Positions 20,253 to 32,048 of a DNA stretch of 64,000 nucleotides are shown piece after piece. Each line of letters begins with the position of its first letter. Positions within the stretch are counted from its first letter, which is position 1. The stretch is from Roseibium sp. MMSF_3544. Lineage in GTDB: Bacteria > Pseudomonadota > Alphaproteobacteria > Rhizobiales > Stappiaceae. Under the pieces are notes generated by a model. That model searched no databases. It saw nothing but the letters and a program-made list of their open reading frames with translations, and was not told the origin of the DNA. The stretch spans positions 310,001 to 374,000 of the forward strand of contig NZ_JASHKA010000003.1 in NCBI RefSeq assembly GCF_030732845.1. The letters run 5' to 3'. The position numbers and the translations under genes were made by a program.

Positions 20253-21728
20253 ATGCAGGTTCAGGAGGCAGGCGGCTCCGAACATTGGAAGCGGGTGAAG
20301 AAGCAACTTCGCGCCGAATTGGGCGATGATGTCTTTACCAGCTGGTTTGCGCGGGTAGATCTGGAGGAACATCAGGATGGCACTGTGCGTCTGTCCGTTC
20401 CGACCCGCTTTCTAAAGCAGTGGATCCAAAACAACTACAATGATCAGTTGATGGGCCTTTGGCAGCGCGAATGCGACAATGTTCATCGTATCGAACTGAC
20501 TGTGCGCGGCGCAATTCGCCCGCGCCAAACCCCGGCCACGCAGCCGAATCTGGCAGCACCAGCCGGTGTTAAACCGGTCTCTGCCGATGCCCGGACCGAC
20601 ACGCTGGCCGACGCGGCCCAGGTGACCCGGGCTCAGGCGGCAACCGCGGCACTCGGCCGAGGCGACACCGGTTCGGACAGCGCACGCGACATTCTCCAAG
20701 GCGCGGCTCTTGATCCGAAATACACGTTCGACACGTTCGTAGAAGGCGAATCCAACAATCTTGCTCTCGCCGCTGCCCGGCAAGTGGCAGCCGGTGGCGC
20801 GGTGACCTTCAACCCGCTCTATCTGCATGCATCCGTCGGTCTCGGCAAAACGCATCTGATGCAGGCGGTCGCCGCCAAGGCGCGGGCCAATGGACGCAAG
20901 GTGCTCTATCTCACTGCCGAGCACTTCATGTACAAGTTTGTGGCGGCGCTGAAATCCCAGTCTGCGCTTGCGTTCAAGGACACCTTGCGCACGATCGATC
21001 TGCTTCTGATCGACGACATGCAGTTCCTGCACGGCAAACAGGTCCAGCAGGAATTCTGTCACACGCTCAACGCGCTCATTGACGGTGCGCGCCAGGTGAT
21101 TGTTGCAGCAGACAGGGCACCGTCCGAGCTCGACACGCTCGACGACCGCGTCCGGTCGCGACTGTCAGGCGGGCTTGTGGTCGGTATACAGGAACCCGAT
21201 TTCGTCCTTCGCAGGAACATCCTGCTCTCCCGCGTGGAGACTGCACAAAAGTCCTATCCGCAATTTGCCGTCCCGGATGGCGTTCTGGATTACGTCGCAC
21301 GCCATGTCGCTTCTTCCGGGCGTGACCTTGAAGGCGCCCTCAACCGCCTGATTGCCCACAATCAGCTGACAAATCAGCCGATCACGCAGGAAATGGCGGA
21401 AATGACCCTTCGGGATCTGGTCCGCTCCAGCGAGCCGCGCCGCGTCAAGATCGAAGACATCCAGCGTGTCGTGTCCAAGCACTACAACGTGACCAAGGCC
21501 GATCTCTTGTCTGCGCGCCGGACACGGACCATCGTCCGTCCGCGTCAGATTGCCATGTACCTCGCCAAGGTCATGACACCGCGTTCGCTGCCGGAAATCG
21601 GCCGCCGGTTCGGCAACCGGGACCACACAACGGTGCTTCACGCCGTTCGGAAAATCGAGGAAATGGCGCGCGCAGACTATGCGCTTGCCCAGGAGCTCGA
21701 GCTGCTCAAACGCATGCTTGACGCCTAA
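20253..21728 (+). CDS. dnaA: DnaA, chromosomal replication initiator
   Basis: AAA+ initiator that binds DnaA boxes at oriC and melts the origin. The 491-residue protein has the N-terminal DnaB-interaction domain (1-85) and a Pro/Ala-rich linker (about 90-150). The AAA+ core has Walker A SVGLGKT (194-200) and Walker B LLIDDMQF (251-258). Domain IV carries the DNA-binding signature RDHTTVLHA near residue 460. AGGAGG lies 8 bases before the ATG. dnaN follows after a terminator. Confidence 0.98.
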   Translation: MQVQEAGGSEHWKRVKKQLRAELGDDVFTSWFARVDLEEHQDGTVRLSVPTRFLKQWIQNNYNDQLMGLWQRECDNVHRIELTVRGAIRPRQTPATQPNLAAPAGVKPVSADARTDTLADAAQVTRAQAATAALGRGDTGSDSARDILQGAALDPKYTFDTFVEGESNNLALAAARQVAAGGAVTFNPLYLHASVGLGKTHLMQAVAAKARANGRKVLYLTAEHFMYKFVAALKSQSALAFKDTLRTIDLLLIDDMQFLHGKQVQQEFCHTLNALIDGARQVIVAADRAPSELDTLDDRVRSRLSGGLVVGIQEPDFVLRRNILLSRVETAQKSYPQFAVPDGVLDYVARHVASSGRDLEGALNRLIAHNQLTNQPITQEMAEMTLRDLVRSSEPRRVKIEDIQRVVSKHYNVTKADLLSARRTRTIVRPRQIAMYLAKVMTPRSLPEIGRRFGNRDHTTVLHAVRKIEEMARADYALAQELELLKRMLDA

Positions 21729-21814
21729 AAACGATTGACTTTTGGACGCTCAATCGAAGCCGAGAGAGCGTCCGTCGATCCGGTAGTTAAATTGCCCGAT
21801 TTTCAATCAATTTT

Positions 21815-21848
21815 GGGGGCGTTCCAACCGAACGCCCCCTTGCTTTTG
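21815..21848 (+). terminator. Intrinsic terminator after dnaA
   Basis: Perfect 10-bp stem GGGGGCGTTC / GAACGCCCCC with a 5-nt loop, followed by TTGCTTTT, about 90 bases after the dnaA stop. This separates dnaA from the dnaN transcript. Confidence 0.85.
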
Positions 21849-21952
21849 GTGCCGGTTAAGGGCAGTGTCTTCCCCCCGCTCCTCTAAGGAGCCCAACTGT
21901 CCAGTTTGGTCAGGCGACCCTGCCTGACTCTTCACGAGTACGGAAGAAGCGT

Positions 21953-23071
21953 ATGAAAGCGACCCTCGAGCGGACCGACCTTCTCAAATCCTTGACCCAC
22001 GTTCATCGTGTGGTCGAGCGCCGGAATACAATTCCCATCCTGTCGAATGTTCTGCTGCGCGCCGACGGCGGCGCCATCAATCTCAAGGCAACCGACCTCG
22101 ACCTGGAAATCGTCGAGACCGTGCCGGCGATGATCGAAATGCCGGGCGCAACGACGGTTCCGGCTCACATGTTCTACGATATCGTGCGCAAGCTGCCCGA
22201 AGGCTCGCAAGTCGTGCTGGAAACCACCGGCGACAATGCCACGCTGGAAATCCGCGCAGGGCGCTCGAAATTTACTTTGCAGATGCTGCCGGAAACCGAT
22301 TTCCCGGATCTGACCGCCGGCGATTTCAGCCACGGCTTCAATCTCAGCGGCGCCGACATTCGCAAGTTGATCGACACCACTCAATTCGCGATTTCGACCG
22401 AAGAAACACGCTACTATCTGAACGGGATCTATCTGCACACGGTGGATGCGGCCAATGGCCAGCAATTCCGTGCCGTTGCGACGGATGGGCACCGCCTGGC
22501 GCAAGCCGAAGTTCCTGCACCGCAAGGGGCATCCGGCATGCCGGGCATCATCGTGCCGCGCAAGACGGTCGGCGAAATTCAGAAGCTTCTGGAAGACCCG
22601 GAAGCTGACGTGCAGATCGAATTGTCGGACACGAAGATCCGGATCACCACCGGCTCCGTGGTGCTGACCTCAAAGTTGATCGACGGCACGTTCCCCGATT
22701 ACGGCCGGGTTATTCCGCAAGGCAATGACAAGGAAATGCGGGTTGACCGCGACGAGTTCAAGGAAGCGGTCGATCGCGTGTCGACAATTTCTTCTGAACG
22801 CGGCCGCGCCGTGAAACTGTCCCTCAACGAGGGCCGGATGGTGCTGACGGTCAACAATCCTGATTCGGGCAGCGCGACGGAAGAGCTGGCCGTGGAATTC
22901 GACGCCGACCCGCTCGAAATCGGGTTCAATTCACGCTACCTGCTCGATATCGCCAACCAGCTGAGCAGCGACACGGCTTTGTTCCGCCTGGCCGATTCAG
23001 GGTCTCCGACGCTCATTCAGGACAACACGGTCGACGATTGCCTGTTCGTCCTTATGCCGATGCGCGTCTGA
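21953..23071 (+). CDS. dnaN: DnaN, DNA polymerase III sliding clamp (beta subunit)
   Basis: Ring-forming processivity clamp of 372 residues, three clamp domains. It starts MKATLERTDLLKSLTHVHRVVERRNTIPILSNVLL and ends with the family tail CLFVLMPMRV. The order dnaA-dnaN-recF-gyrB is the ancestral one. A 34-bp gap separates it from recF, suggesting an operon. Confidence 0.98.
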   Translation: MKATLERTDLLKSLTHVHRVVERRNTIPILSNVLLRADGGAINLKATDLDLEIVETVPAMIEMPGATTVPAHMFYDIVRKLPEGSQVVLETTGDNATLEIRAGRSKFTLQMLPETDFPDLTAGDFSHGFNLSGADIRKLIDTTQFAISTEETRYYLNGIYLHTVDAANGQQFRAVATDGHRLAQAEVPAPQGASGMPGIIVPRKTVGEIQKLLEDPEADVQIELSDTKIRITTGSVVLTSKLIDGTFPDYGRVIPQGNDKEMRVDRDEFKEAVDRVSTISSERGRAVKLSLNEGRMVLTVNNPDSGSATEELAVEFDADPLEIGFNSRYLLDIANQLSSDTALFRLADSGSPTLIQDNTVDDCLFVLMPMRV

Positions 23072-23105
23072 CGCCCGGTCCGGCGACTGTGGCGGACGTG
23101 GGTCG

Positions 23106-24254
23106 ATGAGCGAATTCCGGACGGCGACACTGACCCGCCTGTCGCTGACCGACTTCCGCAACTACGAGACACTCGCGCTTGATGTTTCAGCGAAGATGGT
23201 CGCGCTTGTCGGCGCCAACGGCGCCGGCAAGACCAATATTCTCGAAGCAATCTCGTTTCTCACCGCAGGCCGCGGGCTAAGGCGCGCCGCCCTCGCCGAC
23301 ATTTGCCGTTCGGAGGGAAGTGGCGGCTGGAGCGTTGCGGCAACGGTTCTTCTCGACGGGCTGGAAACGAAAATCGGCACCGGTCTTGTGGCGGGAACAA
23401 CCGGCAGGCGTGTGCGGATCGACGGTGAAGACGTTCGCGGATCGGAATCCCTTCTCGACTATGTCCGGGTCCTCTGGCTGGTGCCGGCGATGGACGGTCT
23501 CTTCACCGGGTCCGGGTCTGACCGGCGCAGGTTCCTCGATCGTCTTACCCTTGCCATTGACCCGACGCACGGCAGGCGTGTCAGCGACTTTGAAACCGCA
23601 CTGAGACAACGGAACCGCCTTCTGGATCAGGGCGGCACGGATGCCTTTTTGAGCGCGGTGGAACAGCAGGTCGCCGAGCTCGGCACGGCCGTATCCATCG
23701 CACGGCAGGAAACCGTCGGTCTGCTGACGCAAATGATCCGCGACGGTCTTGAGACCGACCTGCCCTTCCCGCACGCCACGCTGGCACTGGAAGGCGCATT
23801 CGAAGCCGAAACGGTGGGCCTGAGCGCGGCAGATCGTGAGGAGCATTACCGCAGCCTTCTAACGGCGGGCCGCGCGCGCGACCGTGCTGCCGGCCGAACC
23901 CTGAACGGGCCCCATCTGAGCGACCTGAAAGTCTTCCATGCCGCCAAGGACATGCCGGCTGCCCAGTCCTCAACCGGGGAACAAAAAGCCCTTTTGATCG
24001 GGCTTATCCTTGCCCACGCGGAACTGACCGCAAAGGTGAGCGGCATGACACCGTTTCTGTTGCTCGACGAGGTGGCTGCGCATCTCGATCCGGACCGCCG
24101 GGCGGCGTTGTTTGCCAAGCTGAATTCGTTAGGCGGGCAAGTGTTCATGACCGGGACGGACGAAGCCCTCTTCGAGGCCCTTCCCCACGCTTCGGAAGTG
24201 TTTGAGATCAAAGACCAGTCCGCACACCTTGCAAGAGGCACCCGGACCCCTTAA
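23106..24254 (+). CDS. recF: RecF, recombinational repair ATPase
   Basis: SMC-like ATPase loading RecA at gaps with RecO and RecR. The 382-residue protein has Walker A GANGAGKT (36-43), the signature SSTGEQKALLIGLILAHAEL and Walker B FLLLDEVAAHLD. It lies 34 bases after dnaN and 132 bases before gyrB. A short CCCCGT-ATA-ACGGGG hairpin (24338-24352) lies before gyrB but has no T-run. Confidence 0.97.
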   Translation: MSEFRTATLTRLSLTDFRNYETLALDVSAKMVALVGANGAGKTNILEAISFLTAGRGLRRAALADICRSEGSGGWSVAATVLLDGLETKIGTGLVAGTTGRRVRIDGEDVRGSESLLDYVRVLWLVPAMDGLFTGSGSDRRRFLDRLTLAIDPTHGRRVSDFETALRQRNRLLDQGGTDAFLSAVEQQVAELGTAVSIARQETVGLLTQMIRDGLETDLPFPHATLALEGAFEAETVGLSAADREEHYRSLLTAGRARDRAAGRTLNGPHLSDLKVFHAAKDMPAAQSSTGEQKALLIGLILAHAELTAKVSGMTPFLLLDEVAAHLDPDRRAALFAKLNSLGGQVFMTGTDEALFEALPHASEVFEIKDQSAHLARGTRTP

Positions 24255-24377
24255 ATCCGCCTGAATCTTGTGGTTTTCCACGAGAATCCCTTCGCTGGCT
24301 TCACGACCGTCCACGCGCGGTTGAACGGCCCGGAGAACCCCGTATAACGGGGTAAGAAAAGACAAATCGATTGGTAA

Positions 24378-26840
<2,463 letters not shown>

Positions 26841-26907
26841 TCAGACCTGACCGTTTTCACAATAGTCTGGCGACGGCATATAAAACCCTGCATTCCAGGT
26901 GTTATTG

Positions 26908-28392
26908 TTACCTCGAGCGTGATCCCCAAAGACTTGCGCATGTGATCAGAAATGCGATCGCCAGCAACGAGGCTGCAATGGGCCTCATGATGGCGCCCAT
27001 GAGGTTGTCACCGTAAAGGACCGCGAAACGCACGATCTCTGCGTCAAGCCGCGCGCCTAGAAACAGTCCGATCATCAGGCTTGTGGCGGCGAATTTGTAA
27101 CTGCGGTAGAAATACCCAATCAAGCCAAAGATATAGATGATGGCAACGTCTGCGAGTTGTCCTCGCAAGGAGAACGCACCGCACCCGATGGAGATCAGCA
27201 GACAGGGGATCAGGACGCTCGAGGGTGCGCGCACAACATGGGCGACGATACTGGCAAATCCTACCGCCATGACACCGACGATCACCATCTGGACCATGTT
27301 GCCAAAGATCAATCCATAAATCGCGGGACCATTGTCGACGAAAAGGCGCGGCCCCGGTACGAGCCCATGCAAGATGAAGCCACCGAGGATCACTGCCGTC
27401 GCAGCGCCGCCAGGAATACCGATGGCGAGCAGAATTGCCATCGATCCTGCTTCCGTGGCGTTGTTGGCGCTCTCGGCGGCGACCACGCCACGCGGTGCCC
27501 CCTCGCCGAATTTTTCGTTGGATTTTGCCCTCCGTCGCGCACTCGCGTAGCTCAAGAGTGAAGCCATCGTTGCGCCCGCCGCAGGCAGCACGCCAATCAA
27601 GACGCCGATGAAGCTGCCCTGCGCAAGGGTCCCACGGAAGGCGAGCCCCTGTCGCGCACCGTTCAGGACATCCCTGACGCTGGTCTTCTGCCGATCGTCC
27701 GAGGCGACAATCCTTGAGCGGCCGCCGAGTGAGATCAGCTCCGGAATGGCAAACAGACCGATAACGGAGAGCACTGCCGGAACACCGTCTTCGAGCGCTC
27801 GTATACCCATGCTGCCGCGTGGGATACCTGTGGTCACACTGGTGCCGATCGTTGCTATCAGCATTCCCAGGACGCCCGAGTAGACAACTCTCAGAAAATG
27901 AGCGTCATCAAGAGAGCCGATGGTCACGATAACAAGGATCGTCAACGCCAGCATCTCCGCCGGACCGAATCTCAAGGCAAAGTCCGAGAGTGGCTGGACA
28001 AGGAAGAAAAGCGCGATATAGCCAACGAAACCGCCGATGACGGATGCACAAATCTGCAAACCCAGCGCTTGATTGTAGCGCCCGGACTTGGTCATTGCAT
28101 AACCGTCGATAGCAGTCACGACAGCCCCCGGTGTCCCAGGCGCGTTCATAAGGATCGCCGTGATGCCACCTCCCGTCAGGCTGCCGGTGTAGATCGCCGT
28201 AAGCAGCATGAGTGCCGGCAGTTGATCCATCGTCAACGTAAAAGGCAGCGCAATGGCCAAACCAAGTGCAGCCGTTAGGCCCGGAACGGATCCAACCAGG
28301 AGTCCAAAAGCGAGCCCCATGAGGATAACTGCTGGAATTCGCCAGTCCCACAGCAGTCCGAACCCTTCGGTAACGACCGTGACCTCAGGCAT
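26908..28392 (-). CDS. TctA-type large permease of a tripartite tricarboxylate transporter
   Basis: Membrane permease of about 494 residues with around 10-12 hydrophobic segments. The TctA signatures include GLLVGSVPGLTAALGLAIALPFT near the N-terminus, LTGGGITAILMNAPGTPGA, and a repeat-like IGVLPAAGATMASLLSYA. The start at 28392 overlaps the TctB stop as TGATG, so the two are coupled; an ATG at 28410 is also in frame. With TctB and TctC it forms a secondary, solute-binding-protein-dependent carboxylate importer. The substrate is not fixed by sequence; see the divergent lyase/aconitase X genes. Confidence 0.93.
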   Translation of the reverse strand: MPEVTVVTEGFGLLWDWRIPAVILMGLAFGLLVGSVPGLTAALGLAIALPFTLTMDQLPALMLLTAIYTGSLTGGGITAILMNAPGTPGAVVTAIDGYAMTKSGRYNQALGLQICASVIGGFVGYIALFFLVQPLSDFALRFGPAEMLALTILVIVTIGSLDDAHFLRVVYSGVLGMLIATIGTSVTTGIPRGSMGIRALEDGVPAVLSVIGLFAIPELISLGGRSRIVASDDRQKTSVRDVLNGARQGLAFRGTLAQGSFIGVLIGVLPAAGATMASLLSYASARRRAKSNEKFGEGAPRGVVAAESANNATEAGSMAILLAIGIPGGAATAVILGGFILHGLVPGPRLFVDNGPAIYGLIFGNMVQMVIVGVMAVGFASIVAHVVRAPSSVLIPCLLISIGCGAFSLRGQLADVAIIYIFGLIGYFYRSYKFAATSLMIGLFLGARLDAEIVRFAVLYGDNLMGAIMRPIAASLLAIAFLITCASLWGSRSR

Positions 28393-28865
28393 CAGTCCGA
28401 CCAGGGCCACAGGGGAAGACCGACGTCCAGCAGACCACCAAAAAGCCCGACGACAATCACTAAGGAGATTGCGGATGCAAGCAAGGCGTGGCGAATCTTG
28501 CGGCCGGAGAGGAAGTATCCGAGAAAGAACCCGCCGATAGCGCCTGTGGATGCAAACCCGGTTATCAAAATGCCGGCAAGCACCGCTGGAACTGCAACTA
28601 TGACAATGCCATTGCCAAAAGTGAGACGGGGCCTGTCACTTATCGCTACTGCGTCCCGATGCACACAGGTCCACATAACAAAAGGGGCAAGGATCGTAAG
28701 AAGATAGCAGAGCGGTCGAATGAGCGCGGTATCGGCTTCCGTCGCGTATTTGTGGGCCTCTACACTGAACAGATACGCCCACGCCAACCCAAGCGTGACG
28801 AGCACAAAGAGAATTGGAATCCAATCGATCAATAGTCTTCGCGCGCTGTTCTCATCGCGAGTCAT
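28392..28865 (-). CDS. TctB-type small membrane subunit of the tripartite tricarboxylate transporter
   Basis: Small membrane protein of 157 residues with four hydrophobic segments (WIPILFVLVTLGLAWAYLF; LCYLLTILAPFVMWTCV; GIVIVAVPAVLAGILITGF; HALLASAISLVIVVGLFGGLL), as in the TctB family. The ATG at 28865 has GGGAGG 5 bases upstream and is preferred over one at 28895. It is placed between tctC and tctA and overlaps the tctA start. Confidence 0.85.
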   Translation of the reverse strand: MTRDENSARRLLIDWIPILFVLVTLGLAWAYLFSVEAHKYATEADTALIRPLCYLLTILAPFVMWTCVHRDAVAISDRPRLTFGNGIVIVAVPAVLAGILITGFASTGAIGGFFLGYFLSGRKIRHALLASAISLVIVVGLFGGLLDVGLPLWPWSD

Positions 28866-28928
28866 GCCGCCCTCCCGCTTTAAGCGCGCTCCCACAGGAA
28901 GGAGCGCGCTGTCATCAGCGATACCAGA

Positions 28929-29891
28929 TCACTTCCTAAGGATCGGCTCAAACTCCAAGGCCTGCGCGTTGACAAGTTCTGCGGCAGCTTCGGGGCCGAG
29001 CCAGTCGGCTCCGACTTTTGTTTCCTTCGCGTTGGCAATGTAATCCGGATTTTGGCTGACCTGCTCAAGAGCTGCGGCCAGTTTTGCAAAACCATCCGGA
29101 TTGTTCTCGGCAAATGCCTTGTGGGTCGCCAGGAAGCGCACTGCGGCACCTGCGACCGGTTTGGCATCCAGACCTTCCAGGGCGTCGGCAATCAGTGGGG
29201 CATCGTCCCAACCAGCGACGGGCTCGTTCCAGAACAGAGCAAGCGGCGTCGACTGATCCTTGATCCGAAGCGCTCCACCGGCGCCCGCGGCGGTCAGGTC
29301 TACCAGACCGCCGAGAAAGGCTGAACGAGTCTCACCACCGCCATCATAGGGCACGACCTTGATATCAAGGCCAAGCTGATCAAAGAGATTGAAGGCGAGC
29401 ATTGACCCGAGTGCTTGAGGGCTTGATGAGCCAAAGGTGATCGTGCCGGGCTTTTCACGAGCTTCAGCAACAAAATCCGCAAGTGTCTCCCAACGGCCGG
29501 GCTGACCTACCAGAATGCCGGGATCAGACCAGGGCGCGTTGATAACTGCCATTTCACCCAGGCCGGCGAGATCCGGGTCGTCGAGCTTCACCTGCACGAT
29601 CCCGGGTGAAAAGTGAACAAGGAGCGTGTGGCCGTCAGGCGCGGCTTCAGTGAATTTCGAAACACCTATCTTAGACCCGGCACCTGGTACATTTTCCACA
29701 TTTACAGCTGTCCCAAGCGCATCGCCGAGATATTTCTGCACAGAGCGCGCAACGCGATCAATTGATCCGCCAGGCCGGCTTGGCACGATGATTGTGATGG
29801 TATCGGACGGGTAATCGTCAGCCAGGACGGGCGCCGCCGTAAAAGCGACCGCAGACATCACTGCGGCGATCAGACCATTTTTCAAGAACAT
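28929..29891 (-). CDS. TctC/Bug-family periplasmic solute-binding protein
   Basis: Extracytoplasmic receptor of the TTT importer, 320 residues. The signal peptide is about residues 1-24 (cleavage after PVLA), followed by the Bug-family opening YPSDTITIIVPSRPGGSIDR. Bug proteins bind carboxylates through two conserved loops and backbone contacts, so the ligand cannot be read directly. It is first in the operon tctC-tctB-tctA, with a 63-bp gap to tctB. A LysR gene lies 140 bases upstream on the same strand. Confidence 0.92.
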   Translation of the reverse strand: MFLKNGLIAAVMSAVAFTAAPVLADDYPSDTITIIVPSRPGGSIDRVARSVQKYLGDALGTAVNVENVPGAGSKIGVSKFTEAAPDGHTLLVHFSPGIVQVKLDDPDLAGLGEMAVINAPWSDPGILVGQPGRWETLADFVAEAREKPGTITFGSSSPQALGSMLAFNLFDQLGLDIKVVPYDGGGETRSAFLGGLVDLTAAGAGGALRIKDQSTPLALFWNEPVAGWDDAPLIADALEGLDAKPVAGAAVRFLATHKAFAENNPDGFAKLAAALEQVSQNPDYIANAKETKVGADWLGPEAAAELVNAQALEFEPILRK

Positions 29892-30031
29892 TTTCGCTCC
29901 TCCCTCAATTCGGCCACGAGTGAGTTGCGGGCCTTGCTCTAAAGACTATGATGCCGCCAATTCGTAGCGTAATGAAAAGTTTTTGGTGCAATCGCTAATT
30001 TCCGAAACAGTCGAGAAAAATACGAGATAAT

Positions 30032-30982
30032 TTAATAGTTTAACCTGTCAGCTAAGCTTGAAATGCTCGGGTCGAGTGCTTCCGCGAGTTTCTCCTGCAC
30101 CAGGTCCGAACAAACGCTACGGACCGTATCAACAAGTGCCTCAATTCCGGCACTGCGCCTTGCGTCTGCGGGAAAGAAAGCGCCAAACTGGATCCATCGG
30201 CGTGTCCAAAGCGGGCGGCAGACCAGGTGGACACCAAACGGCAAGGCAGAGATTGGATCCACAAGGAAGAGCGAGCCGGAATCGATGCATTGCTTGCACG
30301 CGAGAGCATAATCCGACGTCTCCATTACATAGTTTGGCTCTATCCCCGTGGACTGCATCATCTCGTCCGATTGCCGCCGCGGGATCGATCCCCGCGGAAA
30401 GGCGATCTGGCCTCGCCTGGCGAGATCCTCGGCTGAGATCACGTCGTGCCGCGCTAACTTGTCATCGTGCCGCATTGCCACCATCACCTGCGCGCGGATG
30501 AGCGGCAGGCTTTCAAGACTTCGCTGATTTAGGGGAAATGTCCCGAAGCCCACATCGAAGTTCCGGCCCTCGATCCAATCGTTGAATTTTGATCGGCGGA
30601 ATACATCAACCGTTAAGCCGGTCTCCGGATTTGCCTCCCGGAAGCGCGCGACGGCGGGTGATACGATTCCATAGATATGGCGGGGCATGGCAATTACGCG
30701 CAAGGACCCAGAAACGGTTTTTTGGATATCGCGCGCAATTTGCGGCAAGTCGCTGAGGTTGCGGAGTATTCTCTCCGTCTCAGTAAAGAAGCGCGCGCCT
30801 TCTTCGGTCAAGATCAGACGCCGCCTCGTGCGGTGAAACAATTTCAGCTTGAGTTGGTGTTCAAGCGTCTGGATATGCCGGCTGACTGCAGGGTTGCTCA
30901 TCGCCAGTTTGGTTGCCGCGGCGGACGCCGACCCTTCCTGGACCACCGCTCGAAATGCCATTAAAGATTTAATATTAATCAT
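30032..30982 (-). CDS. LysR-family transcriptional regulator (likely controls the TTT/lyase/aconitase X genes)
   Basis: LysR regulator of 316 residues. The N-terminal winged HTH contains SASAAATKLAMSNPAVSRHIQTLE (about 17-40), followed by a long linker helix and a two-lobed effector domain. It lies between tctC (same strand) and the divergent lyase gene, the classical position for a regulator of an adjacent catabolic operon. The divergent gap of 112 bp holds a dyad at 31024-31037. The effector is presumably the imported acid or a product, an inference. Confidence 0.92.
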   Translation of the reverse strand: MINIKSLMAFRAVVQEGSASAAATKLAMSNPAVSRHIQTLEHQLKLKLFHRTRRRLILTEEGARFFTETERILRNLSDLPQIARDIQKTVSGSLRVIAMPRHIYGIVSPAVARFREANPETGLTVDVFRRSKFNDWIEGRNFDVGFGTFPLNQRSLESLPLIRAQVMVAMRHDDKLARHDVISAEDLARRGQIAFPRGSIPRRQSDEMMQSTGIEPNYVMETSDYALACKQCIDSGSLFLVDPISALPFGVHLVCRPLWTRRWIQFGAFFPADARRSAGIEALVDTVRSVCSDLVQEKLAEALDPSISSLADRLNY

Positions 30983-31023
30983 CTATTTCACGTTAATTCA
31001 GTTTTTCGGAACTTCTTGCGACA

Positions 31024-31037
31024 GGATTTCAATATCC
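31024..31037. promoter_or_regulatory. Dyad in the LysR/lyase divergent region
   Basis: GGAT-TTCAAT-ATCC, an interrupted palindrome midway between the divergent LysR and lyase genes, in the usual position for a LysR operator. Confidence 0.35.
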
Positions 31038-31094
31038 TCAAGTCTCACACTTGACTAGCCTTTCATTGAAAGCCCCGCTTATGGAGTAGCCTCA

Positions 31095-32045
31095 ATGTTG
31101 CATGTCACGACGACCCCGGAGGCGCGCCGCGCCACCCAAGTGGAGCGGCTGCGCAATGGAGTAACGCTGAGACTTGCAGGTGCCTACAGCCCGATCGTCG
31201 CCAAGATGTGCGAAGAGATTGGCTACGACATGATCGGCATAACAGGTGCATCGGTCGCCGCAGACCTGTGCCTGCCGGACATCGGCCTGTTTTCCATGAC
31301 AGAAATCATCGACCGGGGAAGACAGATCGCCAACGCGACCAACCTTCCGACGAATATTGACATCGACACCGGGTTCGGCGAGCCGCAAAGCGCTTACCGG
31401 ACCGCTCGCGAAGCCGAACTGGCCGGTATCTCGAGTCTCTTCATTGAAGATCAGGTCATGGCCAAGCGCTGCGGGCAGCTCGACAACAAGACACTCGTTG
31501 ATGCGAAGACGATGATGCGGCGAGTGCGCGCCTGTACGGAGGCCCGAACGGATCCGAATTTCTTTCTCAGTGCGCGAACCGACGCCCGGGCGGTGGAGGG
31601 ACTCGACAAGGCCATCGACCGGCTAAAAATGTACATCGACGCGGGTGCTGACATGGTTTTTCCAGAAGCGCTGCACGATGAACGGGAATTCGAACGCGTA
31701 CGCCGTGCGATCTCCGCCCCGATTATGGCCAACATGACGGCTTTCGGCCAGACCAAGCTCTTGACGTTCGAAACGCTACGCGACCTCGGGATCAATGTTG
31801 TCGCCTACCCAAACACGACACTTCGACTCGCGCTGAAGGCCGTAGAAGACGGCATGCGTCAGCTGCTCAAAGACGGCATCCAGGACAACATCCTCGACAG
31901 GCTTCAACGCCGCGACCGGCTTTATGAAATTCTGGAGTATGGCGCTTACAACCGCTTCGATCCGTCCATCTTCAATTTCGATGTCCCGGACGGAAGTGCG
32001 CCGACGGCCAATCAGCACGACGATCCAGTCAAAGCCGCTGAGTAG
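31095..32045 (+). CDS. Isocitrate lyase/PEP-mutase superfamily C-C lyase (2-methylisocitrate lyase- or oxaloacetate decarboxylase-like)
   Basis: TIM-barrel enzyme of 316 residues. The magnesium-site strand NIDIDTGFGEP is at about 87-97. The gating loop with the catalytic cysteine is AKRCGQ (about 123-128; KRCGH in methylisocitrate lyases). The cysteine indicates retro-aldol (lyase) chemistry rather than pure mutase or hydrolase activity, though the His after it is Gln. Family products are pyruvate or glyoxylate plus a dicarboxylate, or oxaloacetate decarboxylation. It is first gene of an operon with aconitase X, 3 bases apart, and divergent from LysR-tctCBA. The exact substrate is unknown. 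Confidence 0.85.
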   Translation: MLHVTTTPEARRATQVERLRNGVTLRLAGAYSPIVAKMCEEIGYDMIGITGASVAADLCLPDIGLFSMTEIIDRGRQIANATNLPTNIDIDTGFGEPQSAYRTAREAELAGISSLFIEDQVMAKRCGQLDNKTLVDAKTMMRRVRACTEARTDPNFFLSARTDARAVEGLDKAIDRLKMYIDAGADMVFPEALHDEREFERVRRAISAPIMANMTAFGQTKLLTFETLRDLGINVVAYPNTTLRLALKAVEDGMRQLLKDGIQDNILDRLQRRDRLYEILEYGAYNRFDPSIFNFDVPDGSAPTANQHDDPVKAAE

Positions 32046-32048
32046 ATC

